This document shows positions 1-8,849 of a stretch of 64,000 nt of DNA, piece after piece (position 1 is the first letter of the stretch; each line of letters begins with the position of its first letter). Under the pieces are notes generated by a model that saw nothing but the letters and a program-made list of their open reading frames with translations, was not told where the DNA came from and ran no database searches. The position numbers and the translations under genes were made by a program. The DNA lies in contig NZ_LAQO01000001.1 of NCBI RefSeq assembly GCF_000971975.1, positions 372,001 through 436,000 on the forward strand, written 5' to 3'. The stretch is from Paenibacillus algorifonticola. Lineage in GTDB: Bacteria > Bacillota > Bacilli > Paenibacillales > Paenibacillaceae.

Positions 1-510
1 CTTCTGCTGAATCAAGCAAAAAAACTCCAGCGACACAAGCTGCCGCGGCGTCCCCTCACGGGTGAAAGCATCCACAATGACGTAATCATAAGCACGGTCC
101 GCTTCGCCAGCAAGCAAAGCCCGTCCATCACCAATGATAACATTATCCTGATTGTAGCCAAAAAACGTTCGGCTCAGCTGCACCACCGTCTCGTCAAGCT
201 CGGCAACTTTAAACGACTTCTCTGCAAAATAACCGGCTATCGTGCCGATGCCATGACCGATGAGAAAAACATTTTCGAAAGCGGCTTGATTGCTTTCCAT
301 TAAATGAATGATGGCCCGCGGATATTCGAACAATATACGCTCCGGGCGTTTCAGATCAAGCGCTCCCTGCGTCGCCTCTCCGGAAAATTGCAAAACGCGG
401 AAGCGTCCCTTTTCCCCATCCAGCTCCATCGTATCGTAGACGGCAATTTCGTGATGAGCGGTACGCTCCTCAAACCATACGCGTCCTATTTTATTTCCTG
501 AATGATCCAT
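1..510 (-). CDS. Spermidine synthase-like methyltransferase-fold protein (3' end outside window)
   Basis: The minus-strand ATG is at 510 and the frame stays open to base 1 (170 codons), so the C-terminus is missing. A beta-rich N-terminal part (residues ~10-50) precedes a Rossmann-like region with the glycine loop GHGIG (85-89), an acidic ELDE (104-107), DGRALL (128-133) and DAFTREGTP (147-155). This is the order seen in aminopropyltransferases of the spermidine synthase family, which act in the cytosol. The start lies 1 nt after the stop of the small upstream ORF, suggesting coupling. It is not a typical SpeE at the N-terminus, so a paralogue acting on another substrate is possible. Confidence 0.7.
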   Translation of the reverse strand, partial: MDHSGNKIGRVWFEERTAHHEIAVYDTMELDGEKGRFRVLQFSGEATQGALDLKRPERILFEYPRAIIHLMESNQAAFENVFLIGHGIGTIAGYFAEKSFKVAELDETVVQLSRTFFGYNQDNVIIGDGRALLAGEADRAYDYVIVDAFTREGTPRQLVSLEFFCLIQQK

Positions 511-511
511 G

Positions 512-767
512 TCACGATTCACTGAGCTTCGTATCCAAAGTACTATTCATAAAATCAATCAATACCCCCGCGCTTTTGTCATTCTCCGCCAGTTTTTCGA
601 ATGTGCCAATGCTCACATCCAGCCGCTCCACCAGCTCCGAAATTTCATCAATCTCCTCCTGCGTCATACCTTCTCGAGCTTGCTCCCATTTTTCAATAAG
701 CCCGCTTAACTTAGAACTAATTTCCCCACTAACTCTGTCCTTGCTTGCTACAGCATATGTTCTTCAT
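512..767 (-). pseudogene. Small acidic ORF with an apparent frameshift near its start
   Basis: A good AGGAG site (774-778) sits 6 nt before an ATG at 767, but that frame closes after about 12 codons. A frame offset by one base is open from just downstream to the stop at 512 and reads like real coding sequence (for example EEIDEISELVERLDVSIG, ending DTKLSES). The ATG-to-stop length is 256 nt, one base more than a multiple of three. Either one base has been inserted (mutation or sequence error) or an unusual start is used. The protein would be about 80 residues, acidic and probably helical; I do not recognise the family. It lies directly upstream of, and nearly overlaps, the spermidine synthase-like gene. 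Confidence 0.45.
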
Positions 768-852
768 ATGCATCTCCTAGAATTCGACAATTTTCTATGA
801 ATTCCTTTCCAAAGCTAAGAAGGCTGAAAGCAAACGGCGGGGCAACCATTAA

Positions 853-1857
853 TTATAGCGCGTTTCGTTCAATTTCAAAGCCCAGGTCTTCGATCATCTG
901 ATGATCGGCAGTGATATCTTGCCCCTCTGTCGTCAAATAATCGCCTACAAACAGCGAATTCGCAGCATATAACGCTAAAGGCTGAAGCGATCGCAAGCTG
1001 TGTTCTCGTCCCCCGGCGACGCGAATTTCCCGCGACGGACAGATTAAACGAAACAGGGCCAGCACCTTTAATGCTTGCAGCGGCGGTATGCAGCCTGCAT
1101 CCTCAAGAGGCGTACCGTGTATCGCGTGGAGAAAGTTAATTGGGATGGAATCTGCCTCAAGCTCACGCAGAGCGAATGCCATTTCAACGATTTCCTCATT
1201 CGTTTCTCCCATGCCGATAATAACGCCCGAGCACGGCGAAAGACCGTGGGCTTTAGCGGTTTGTACCGTATGTACACGCTGTTCATAGGTATGTGTCGTT
1301 GTAATGGAAGGATAATACTTTGGGCTCGTATTCAAATTATGATTGTACCGATGTACGCCTGCATCAGCTAAACGCTTCGCCTGCTCCTCTTTCAACAGCC
1401 CAAGGCAGGCACAAATTTTCAGCGGCATCGTCGCGCGAATTTCCCGCACCGCCTCCACCACTTGGCTGAGCTCCTTGTCTGTAGGTCCCCGGCCTGCTGC
1501 TACTATGCAGTAGGTTCCCGCCTTTCGAGCCATTGCTTCACGTGCGCCGGCTAGCAGCGTCGTTTTATCAAGCAAGGTGTATCTGGGGATCGAAGCGGTC
1601 GACACAATCGATTGCGAGCAATAGCCGCAGTCCTCGGGACAGAGGCCGCTTTTCGCATTAATGAGCATATTCAGCTTCACCTTCCTGCCAAAAAAATGCT
1701 GCCTCACTCGAAATACCGCCTGCAAAAGCGGCAACAATTGTTCCTGCTCTCCTTCAAGAATGGACAGTCCATCCGCTAACGTCAGGCATTCCCCATCAAG
1801 CGCTTTTTGCGCCATTTCCTCCCACTTGCTTCCAATAAGCTGTTGCTCCATCATCAT
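853..1857 (-). CDS. bioB: Biotin synthase
   Basis: Radical-SAM enzyme that inserts sulfur into dethiobiotin, the last step of biotin synthesis, in the cytosol. The radical-SAM cluster motif CPEDCGYC gives C73, C77 and C80, followed by the typical NLNTSPKYY and GMGET segments. Total length is 334 residues, usual for the family. I chose the ATG at 1857 because GGGGAGG (1866-1872) lies 8 nt upstream. The longer frame starting at 1896 has no ribosome site, and its start sits 1 bp from the BirA operator. No other biotin genes are present, so it appears to be a stand-alone unit under biotin repression. Confidence 0.97.
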   Translation of the reverse strand: MMMEQQLIGSKWEEMAQKALDGECLTLADGLSILEGEQEQLLPLLQAVFRVRQHFFGRKVKLNMLINAKSGLCPEDCGYCSQSIVSTASIPRYTLLDKTTLLAGAREAMARKAGTYCIVAAGRGPTDKELSQVVEAVREIRATMPLKICACLGLLKEEQAKRLADAGVHRYNHNLNTSPKYYPSITTTHTYEQRVHTVQTAKAHGLSPCSGVIIGMGETNEEIVEMAFALRELEADSIPINFLHAIHGTPLEDAGCIPPLQALKVLALFRLICPSREIRVAGGREHSLRSLQPLALYAANSLFVGDYLTTEGQDITADHQMIEDLGFEIERNAL

Positions 1858-1897
1858 ACGAGCTGCCTCCCCACCGAATAAAAAGCCGCTTGGCATT

Positions 1898-1937
1898 TAA
1901 TTGTTAACCTAAATAATTTAATATAGGTTAACAATTA
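1898..1937 (-). promoter_or_regulatory. BirA (biotin repressor) operator upstream of bioB
   Basis: Perfect inverted repeat: 13-bp arms at 1898-1910 and 1925-1937 (core TTGTTAACCT / AGGTTAACAA) separated by 14 bp of AT-rich sequence. This is the well-known BirA box of Bacillota and sits 41 bp before the bioB start. Biotin-loaded BirA should block transcription here. The exact -35/-10 is not clear. Confidence 0.93.
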
Positions 1938-2008
1938 ATCTTTGTTATTCTAGCAAAACACGCCGCCTCTGTAAAGATCGCCTTCATTCCATATCTGAGC
2001 ACTGCATA

Positions 2009-2057
2009 ACAAAAAGACTGTCCCCTTTGCAGCTTGCACTGCGAAAGAAACAGCCTT
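2009..2057 (-). terminator. Rho-independent terminator after the SRPBCC gene
   Basis: Minus-strand stem AAGGCTGT (2057-2050) pairs with ACAGTCTT (2021-2014) with one G-T pair; an inner GCAG/CTGC stem lies in the loop and a T run follows the stem. It would end the arsR-SRPBCC transcript. Confidence 0.7.
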
Positions 2058-2100
2058 GGGACGTTGATTAAAGCTTGCATAATTACTAGGTTTAAAAGGC

Positions 2101-2598
2101 TTAGCCTGCCTGAACCTCTTTCAAATGTGCTTCGAGCTGATCGAATGTTCCGCCAAAGCCTTGTCTCATGGAATCGAACATGCCCATAAAAAATTGGCGT
2201 TCTTCCTCCGTCGCATTAACCGGTCCTCCGCGCAAGGTGAGAATGGTTTTGCCATCCTGCTCGGTGAACGTTACCGTATTGGAAACTTCAATCGGGAATG
2301 TTTCACTGAAAGAAGCACGTACGGCATTGCCATCCTTGTCGGAAAAAGAGTTAATGAAGACGATCTTTTCCGGCTCTACAATTTCTCCAAACACGAATCT
2401 GCCCCACATTTCAGTACCATCTGGCGCCGTCATCTTGTAATGGAACATGCCGCCCGGTCTAAAATCCAGTTTGGCATAGCTAATCTCCAGCCCGGTCGGC
2501 CCCCACCATTTTTTCAAATGCTCTACCTCAGACCACACTTTAAATACCAGCTCACGCGGCGCATGCAGTTCTCTTGTAATTTCCAATTGTTCAGCCAT
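2101..2598 (-). CDS. SRPBCC (AHSA1/START-like) domain protein
   Basis: About 165 residues, one complete SRPBCC fold of the AHSA1 type: N-terminal ITRELHAPRELVFKVW, the KKWWGP segment, a beta-sheet core and a C-terminal helix with MRQGFGGTFDQLEAHL. Such proteins bind hydrophobic ligands; the ligand here is unknown. The ATG at 2598 is preferred because GGAGG (2605-2609) is 6 nt upstream, whereas the ATG at 2604 abuts it. It overlaps the end of the ArsR gene by 8 nt, the common pairing in which the regulator and the SRPBCC protein are translated together. Confidence 0.9.
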   Translation of the reverse strand: MAEQLEITRELHAPRELVFKVWSEVEHLKKWWGPTGLEISYAKLDFRPGGMFHYKMTAPDGTEMWGRFVFGEIVEPEKIVFINSFSDKDGNAVRASFSETFPIEVSNTVTFTEQDGKTILTLRGGPVNATEEERQFFMGMFDSMRQGFGGTFDQLEAHLKEVQAG

Positions 2599-2968
2599 GT
2601 TCATCCTCCATCTTCAACTTTGTAATCTGTTGCTGTGCTTGTGCTGCCTCTTGCTTCTGAAGCTCCTTCAAATAAGCTTCCAAATTGTCAAAACGCTGCT
2701 CCCACATGCTCCGGAACGTCTCCGACCATTCATTCAATTGCTGTAAAGATTGCGGCCTCAGCTTGTAAATTCGCTTATTGGCAGCCGGCTGCACCTCCAC
2801 CAGTCCCGCGTCGCTGAGCACGCGAAGATGCTTCGACGTCTGGGGCTGGTTCAGCTCCAGCTGCTGTGCAATAGCGCCTACGGGCAGCGGACCGTCACGC
2901 AGAAGCTCCACGATACTAAGGCGGTTCGGCTCGGCTAAAGCGCTGAAAGTCATCGCTTTCATCATCAT
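2591..2968 (-). CDS. ArsR-family winged-helix transcriptional regulator
   Basis: 125 residues. The winged helix occupies about residues 5-75 (ALAEPNRLSIVELLRDGPL, then the recognition helix NQPQTSKHLRVLSDAGLVEV). There is no CxC metal motif in the recognition helix, so this is not a classic arsenic sensor but the ArsR subgroup that partners SRPBCC proteins. The C-terminal part is Q/E-rich and helical, probably for dimerisation. The start at 2968 has TGGAG 7 nt upstream. It heads a two-gene operon and is likely autoregulated through the palindrome in its promoter. Confidence 0.92.
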   Translation of the reverse strand: MMMKAMTFSALAEPNRLSIVELLRDGPLPVGAIAQQLELNQPQTSKHLRVLSDAGLVEVQPAANKRIYKLRPQSLQQLNEWSETFRSMWEQRFDNLEAYLKELQKQEAAQAQQQITKLKMEDEHG

Positions 2969-2997
2969 AAATCTACTCCAGACTTGTTCTCTATTTA

Positions 2998-3027
2998 AGT
3001 ATACTTCAAAAGGAATATTCCTGTAAA
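2998..3027 (-). promoter_or_regulatory. Promoter of arsR with a palindrome in the spacer
   Basis: Reading on the minus strand: -35 TTTACA (3022-3027), 18-bp spacer, -10 TATACT (2998-3003). The spacer holds AGGAATATTCCT (3011-3022), a perfect 12-bp palindrome and the natural candidate for the ArsR operator. Confidence 0.65.
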
Positions 3028-3138
3028 TGCATATTTAATTCATTTTGAATTCAATATTCCCACTAGCCTCTTCATTATATCATGCCGAGCCGCAGCAACC
3101 TGCCTTAATTGTTGCTTCTGCCAGATTGCTTTACCTAT

Positions 3139-3301
3139 GTTATCCCCTTAGCTCAGAAAAATGACTTAGGCTGGACGCTAAAACAATTTACATAATCGTC
3201 CTTATCTTCTCCAACCAATAGGGCAAGGATTCTTCCGTCGATCGTTCAAGATCGTTCCACCGATCGTTTCTTCCACTTCGTTTCTGAGCTAAGGGGATAA
3301 C
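3139..3301. repeat. Intergenic inverted-repeat element, copy 1 (163 bp)
   Basis: Terminal inverted repeats TTATCCCCTTAGCTCAGAAA (3140-3159) and its exact complement (3281-3300), each extended by one further matching base, enclose 121 bp. The interior holds three spaced GATCGTT units (about 3238-3269) and no reading frame. The same termini recur at 34472 and 48884 with different interiors. The rest of the 512-bp gap between arsR and glpK (2969-3480) contains only the arsR promoter and the glpK terminator. Confidence 0.85.
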
Positions 3302-3426
3302 AAAGGAAAAGGAAACGATACAAGCAGCGGATCTAGTTTGAAAGCAGACAAATCACAGGTTCAAGTCACTTGCTGTACAAACGGAAACGACATTGCGGTT
3401 CCGTAGTGGCAGCATCCTTTTCGCAC

Positions 3427-3466
3427 ATAAAAAACCGCAAAGCAGCCCCTCGCTGCCTTGCGGTTT
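3427..3466 (-). terminator. Terminator after glpK
   Basis: Minus-strand stem of about 14 bp (AACCGCAAGGCAGC against GCTGCTTTGCGGTT, one mismatch) with a 4-5 nt loop, followed by a T tract. It lies 14 bp after the glpK stop. Confidence 0.9.
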
Positions 3467-3480
3467 CAACTAGCCTCGCT

Positions 3481-5004
<1,524 letters not shown>

Positions 5005-5022
5005 CTAATCGGAATCATCCCT

Positions 5023-5565
5023 TTATAATTTCCAAAGCGCCGCATTGCTGGATGAAACCGCGATAGCCCCGGAGCCGAACAAAGCAGGCAAATCCTCTCG
5101 CGTATGCACAAAGCCGCCAAGAATAATTTCCGTATTCGTCTCCTGCCTGATTTTGCCGACCATAGAGTGGGCGAAGCTTGGCAGCAGCTCGATGTAATCG
5201 GGCTTCACATGCGCCGCCGTATTAATAATCGTCTTGACCGAATGCGAGTCAATGAGAAATCCGCGTTGAATTGCTGCAAGCCGATGTTTCTTGGCAAGCA
5301 GCAGGCTTGACGTTCTTGTGCTGATGACGCCATCAATCTTGATCGCCTTGGCTAAATAATGAATGGATGCCTCATCGTCCTTAATGCCCTTGACCATATC
5401 CAGATGCAAAAACAGCTTTTTGCCCGCACTTCGCACCGCATCCGCGATGCCCTGCAATTGTATAAGCTCGCCCTCGAGCAAAAATAAGATACGCTGCGGC
5501 GAGGCAAGCGCCTGCTCTAATTCTTTGAAATTCCGAATCGCCGGAATGACTGTATTCGGCTGCAT
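5023..5565 (-). CDS. glpP: Glycerol-3-phosphate responsive antiterminator GlpP
   Basis: RNA-binding antiterminator that, with glycerol-3-phosphate, lets transcription pass leader terminators of glp genes. 180 residues, TIM-barrel-like: FLLEGELIQLQGIADAVR, FLHLDMVKGI, DGVISTRTSSLL, FLIDSHSVKT, DYIELLPSFAH and GGFVHTREDLPALF are all typical. The start at 5565 has GGAGGG 7 nt upstream; a longer TTG start at 5589 has none. It is the first gene of glpP-glpK, downstream of a strong promoter and a leader hairpin. Confidence 0.95.
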   Translation of the reverse strand: MQPNTVIPAIRNFKELEQALASPQRILFLLEGELIQLQGIADAVRSAGKKLFLHLDMVKGIKDDEASIHYLAKAIKIDGVISTRTSSLLLAKKHRLAAIQRGFLIDSHSVKTIINTAAHVKPDYIELLPSFAHSMVGKIRQETNTEIILGGFVHTREDLPALFGSGAIAVSSSNAALWKL

Positions 5566-5656
5566 GCTTGTTCCCTCCAAACCTCGCAACCAATCACGGC
5601 TGCCAAAATCACTGCTTCGGCTGTAAAGCTGTAAACGATTTCAACGGCTATAAATT

Positions 5657-5722
5657 AAAAAAAGCCGACAGAAAGAATGTATACACCCCATATTTGGAAT
5701 TTATATACTCAATCCAGCGGCT
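5657..5722 (-). promoter_or_regulatory. Leader hairpin/terminator candidate upstream of glpP
   Basis: On the minus strand AGCCG (5722-5718) can pair with CGGCT (5667-5663), which is followed by a run of seven T. An inner GTATA/TATAC pairing lies between them. Position between the promoter and glpP fits a GlpP-controlled leader terminator, but the base of the stem is only 5 bp, so this is a candidate. Confidence 0.4.
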
Positions 5723-5767
5723 GTTCTCATTAGTCTCACAGCGAGTTTTATTTACTTGTCAGTGACG

Positions 5768-5796
5768 ATTATAATATACTCCGATCAAGCTGTAAA
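5768..5796 (-). promoter_or_regulatory. Near-consensus sigma-A promoter of glpP-glpK
   Basis: Minus strand: -35 TTTACA (5791-5796), 17-bp spacer, -10 TATAAT (5768-5773). It leaves a leader of roughly 190 nt before glpP. Confidence 0.8.
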
Positions 5797-5808
5797 CCCA
5801 CTCATTCC

Positions 5809-6456
5809 TTATGAAAGCTCAAGAAGGCCAAGCGTTCCCAGTTCCTCAAGCGCTTTCTCAGGGTCTCGCTCCGGATTCAGGCTGGCGATGAGTTCTTCTG
5901 TCATTTCGGCGCCTTCAAAAACCGCGCGCACGGCTGCCAAATCCAGCTGCTCCTCGAAATAGCCTTGTGCCCATTCCTGATAGCTTTCTGGGGAATCGCA
6001 CAAATAACCTAGGAGAAAATCTGCTCCATTTTCCCAACCATCTGGCCGCTCATATTCGCTGCTGTGCCACGCGGAATCGCCATTTTCCCACCATATGCAA
6101 AAGGTAACATCCTCATGAGTGAATGCCACATCCTGTATACGATGCAGCAGCGCTTTCGGCACCTCATCATAAATGCCCGGCCAAGTACCGTATTCCTCCT
6201 GCGCATGCGGACTGTAAGGGGATTCATGGTCAAAGCCTTTGATAATGACCCCTTCCGCTGCAAAAACAACAAATACAACATCGCCCGATCCATTGTTCAA
6301 GCTGCCCATCGTTTCATCATCCGACCATGCGGAATCATAGCGATGAACGCGAAGCCAGTCCTCCTCGCACATAATCAAATCCAGCGCAGCGAGTATGCGC
6401 ATCTGTTTCTCCAGCTGCTCTGGTGCCGGCAGCTTTGGCTCCTCCCATATGATCAA
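5809..6456 (-). CDS. Uncharacterised acidic cytosolic protein
   Basis: 215 residues, strongly acidic, with no signal peptide or membrane segment. Aromatic-rich blocks are visible (DVVFVVFAAEGVIIKGFDHE at ~60-79, then TFCIWWENGDSAWHSSEY), the latter repeated in character by WENGADFLLGYL. I do not recognise a named family; it resembles conserved hypotheticals of soil Bacilli. The start is TTG at 6456 with AGAGG about 10 nt upstream; no ATG is available before residue 29. It stands alone between the glp operon and the divergent sigma-factor operon, with a TATAAT at 6502-6507 as a possible -10. Confidence 0.75.
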   Translation of the reverse strand: MIIWEEPKLPAPEQLEKQMRILAALDLIMCEEDWLRVHRYDSAWSDDETMGSLNNGSGDVVFVVFAAEGVIIKGFDHESPYSPHAQEEYGTWPGIYDEVPKALLHRIQDVAFTHEDVTFCIWWENGDSAWHSSEYERPDGWENGADFLLGYLCDSPESYQEWAQGYFEEQLDLAAVRAVFEGAEMTEELIASLNPERDPEKALEELGTLGLLELS

Positions 6457-6657
6457 TCGTTTCTACCTCTTTCCCCGTTACCTTATTTATGTGCTTTCCC
6501 AATTATACAGCAAAAGCAGCGGAGGTACCGCCTGATCCGATATGCGAATGCTGGCATAAATTTTTTTCTGCCAAACTATTTTACGCTACACTACGAATAT
6601 ATACATAAGCGGCGAAAAATGACTGGCAGCATAACGTTTTAGGAAAAGAGAGGGCGC

Positions 6658-7215
6658 ATGGAGACGGAAGCAGCATGGATTAAGCAAATTCAGAAGCAAT
6701 CAAGCGAGTCAGCAGCGAATGCGCTGGTCCGCTATTATTACAAGGAAATGTACAGCTATGTATATAGACAGACGACAAATCAACAGCTGTCCATGGATCT
6801 AACACAGGATATCTTTATCCACATGCTGCAAGCGATCGGGCGCTATGATGGACGCAAGGGTTCCTTCCGGTCATGGCTGTACAAGCTTGCGACGAACCGG
6901 ATTGTCGACTACTACCGCTCGCGGTATTATCGCTACGATCAACGGACGACAGCGATGGATGCGGAGTTCGCCGAGGATGAGGATTTCACACTGGAAATTG
7001 AGCAAAAAGAACAGATCGAAGCCGTTTTGCAGCTTGTTAACGAGATGGATGCTGCCGCTCAGCATATTTTCCGGCTCAAATTTTTCGCCGAATATACGTT
7101 TGCTGACATTGCGCCACTGCTGCATATGCCGGAGTCGACCGTCAAAACGAAATATTACACGATGCTCAGAAAGCTGAAATACGGATTGGGAGACGATCAC
7201 GATGAAAAACGATAA
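6658..7215 (+). CDS. ECF-type RNA polymerase sigma factor
   Basis: 185 residues. Region 2 is at about residues 25-85 (DLTQDIFIHMLQAIGRYD, then SFRSWLYKLATNRIVDYYRS) and region 4 at about 120-175, with the helix-turn-helix YTFADIAPLLHMPESTVKTK. No sigma-1 or sigma-3 region, so it is a group IV sigma factor. It starts the five-gene cassette 6658-11326; the next gene overlaps its end by 14 nt. That places it as the likely regulator of the downstream ABC exporter and of itself. Confidence 0.93.
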   Translation: METEAAWIKQIQKQSSESAANALVRYYYKEMYSYVYRQTTNQQLSMDLTQDIFIHMLQAIGRYDGRKGSFRSWLYKLATNRIVDYYRSRYYRYDQRTTAMDAEFAEDEDFTLEIEQKEQIEAVLQLVNEMDAAAQHIFRLKFFAEYTFADIAPLLHMPESTVKTKYYTMLRKLKYGLGDDHDEKR

Positions 7216-7966
7216 ATTGGCGCCGATCGAGCTGCCAAGCGAGCTGAAAATCGAACAGCAAATAAATCTGATTGTGGCACGGGGGCTTGTGCCGAAGCAA
7301 ACCTTTTTAGCTTATTTGCGCTTGATGTATGCCCGCCTTGGCTATCGTTATGTGTTTCACGACTGGACAGAAATTGCCTTTGCGCTCACTTCCGGCTCCC
7401 TTCTTATGCTGCTTGCCCTATTCGCGAGATCAAGCAATTCGCTGGTCATGAAGGAGGATATTTATGCGGCTATCTTTATTGGGTCGCCCGTCCTCTACCT
7501 CCTTGTATCCACCCTATTCTTCGTCCGCCCTAAGCATAGCGATACGTATGAGACAGAAATGGTGTGCAAATACAATGTTTATCAGCTTGCTTCGCTGCGA
7601 ATGCTGGCCTTTAGCCTGATCTGTCTGGTTCTAAATGCAGCGCTCGTGTTTGCAGCTTCGGCTATGTTTCAGCAATTTCATTTGCTGTTTGCGCTGGCGC
7701 TATCAGCTTCGTCGCTGTTTCTGTTTTCCGTTGTTTTTCTCTATATCGTCCTCCGCATTCGCTCGGACATGATGAAATATGTGCTGATTTCGGTCTGGTT
7801 CGCCAGCCATATCGGCTTGAAGGCTTTGTACAGCACAGGCTATATGCAGCTGCTTCAAACGATTCCTGTCTCCGTTTATTTGCTTTTAACAGCTGTCTGC
7901 GGGGCGTTATATATCAAAAGCCTAAACCAATTGCGAAAATTGCAAAATCCGGAAGGAGCGATTTAA
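7202..7966 (+). CDS. Polytopic membrane protein in the anti-sigma position
   Basis: 254 residues. A soluble N-terminal segment of about 55 residues (charged, PSELKIEQQINLIVARGLVP) is followed by about six hydrophobic segments (roughly 58-78, 90-108, 133-155, 158-182, 190-207, 215-235). No zinc-binding HxxxCxxC anti-sigma motif is present. Its start lies inside the sigma gene (GGGAG 9 nt upstream) and its stop is 1 nt before the ABC ATPase gene. The tight coupling suggests it controls the sigma factor through its N-terminal tail or belongs to the transporter; neither is shown by sequence alone. Confidence 0.85.
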   Translation: MKNDKLAPIELPSELKIEQQINLIVARGLVPKQTFLAYLRLMYARLGYRYVFHDWTEIAFALTSGSLLMLLALFARSSNSLVMKEDIYAAIFIGSPVLYLLVSTLFFVRPKHSDTYETEMVCKYNVYQLASLRMLAFSLICLVLNAALVFAASAMFQQFHLLFALALSASSLFLFSVVFLYIVLRIRSDMMKYVLISVWFASHIGLKALYSTGYMQLLQTIPVSVYLLLTAVCGALYIKSLNQLRKLQNPEGAI

Positions 7967-7967
7967 A

Positions 7968-8849
7968 ATGCTGACTGTACAGCAGGTTTCCAAACGCTTC
8001 GGCAGCTTTAGCGCGCTGGAGGACATTAATCTTGAATTTACGAATGGCGTTTATGGGCTGCTTGCCCCGAACGGCGCTGGCAAAACAACGCTCATTAAAA
8101 TGCTCGTCACCTTGCTTTTTCCAAGCGAAGGCGAGATTTTGTACAACGGTGAAAATATTATAAAAGCGGATGAGCGCTATCGCGAGCAGCTCGGCTATCT
8201 CCCACAGCAATTTGGTTATTACAAGCATTACAGCCCGCACAAATATTTGCTGTACATCGCCGCCCTGAAAGGCATGCGTGCAGCGGATGCCAAACCGCGA
8301 ATTGCCGAGCTGCTGAAGCTCGTTGCGCTGGAGGACGTCATGGATAAAAAGATGCGCAAGTTTTCCGGCGGCATGATACAACGCGTCGGCATTGCGCAGG
8401 CGATGCTGAACGATCCACGCATTCTCATTCTCGACGAGCCTACTGCCGGGCTTGATCCGAAGGAGCGCGTCCGCTTTCGCAATATGCTGGCGCAGCTTGC
8501 GCGCAATCGCATCGTCATTTTATCCACGCATATCGTCTCGGATGTGGAATCGATTGCGGATGAAATTATTATGATTAAGGATAAGCGGGTGCTGCATAAA
8601 AGCCCGATCCAAGGCATTTGCAGCCAGCTTGAGGGCATGGTATTTGAAACGACAATTGACTATGAAGCGGCAGATGAGTTCCGCGGCAAGTATTTATCGA
8701 TTTCGGAACGGCAGGAGCAAGGCCGGCTTAAATTCCGTTTTATTGGCAGCGGCGAGCCTCAGCCGAATTGGATACCGACCAGTCCCAATTTGGAGGATGT
8801 GTTTATTTATATTTATCAGGACGAGGCGAAGGCAGATGAAACGGCATGA
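7968..8849 (+). CDS. ABC transporter ATP-binding protein (exporter type)
   Basis: 293 residues with a complete nucleotide-binding domain: Walker A APNGAGKTT (33-41; Ala replaces the first Gly), Q-loop YLPQQFGYY, signature FSGGMIQR (~132) and Walker B ILILDEPTAGLDP (~150), then a C-terminal extension of about 80 residues typical of antibiotic/bacteriocin exporters. It energises the two following membrane proteins. GGAG lies 10-11 nt before the ATG. Its TGA overlaps the next gene's ATG (ATGA). Confidence 0.95.
   Translation: MLTVQQVSKRFGSFSALEDINLEFTNGVYGLLAPNGAGKTTLIKMLVTLLFPSEGEILYNGENIIKADERYREQLGYLPQQFGYYKHYSPHKYLLYIAALKGMRAADAKPRIAELLKLVALEDVMDKKMRKFSGGMIQRVGIAQAMLNDPRILILDEPTAGLDPKERVRFRNMLAQLARNRIVILSTHIVSDVESIADEIIMIKDKRVLHKSPIQGICSQLEGMVFETTIDYEAADEFRGKYLSISERQEQGRLKFRFIGSGEPQPNWIPTSPNLEDVFIYIYQDEAKADETA

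Noticed and set aside
3230..3272. Repeated GATCGTT units inside repeat copy 1 as a phage or IS end
   Set aside because: Not found in the other copies and no transposase or integrase is nearby.
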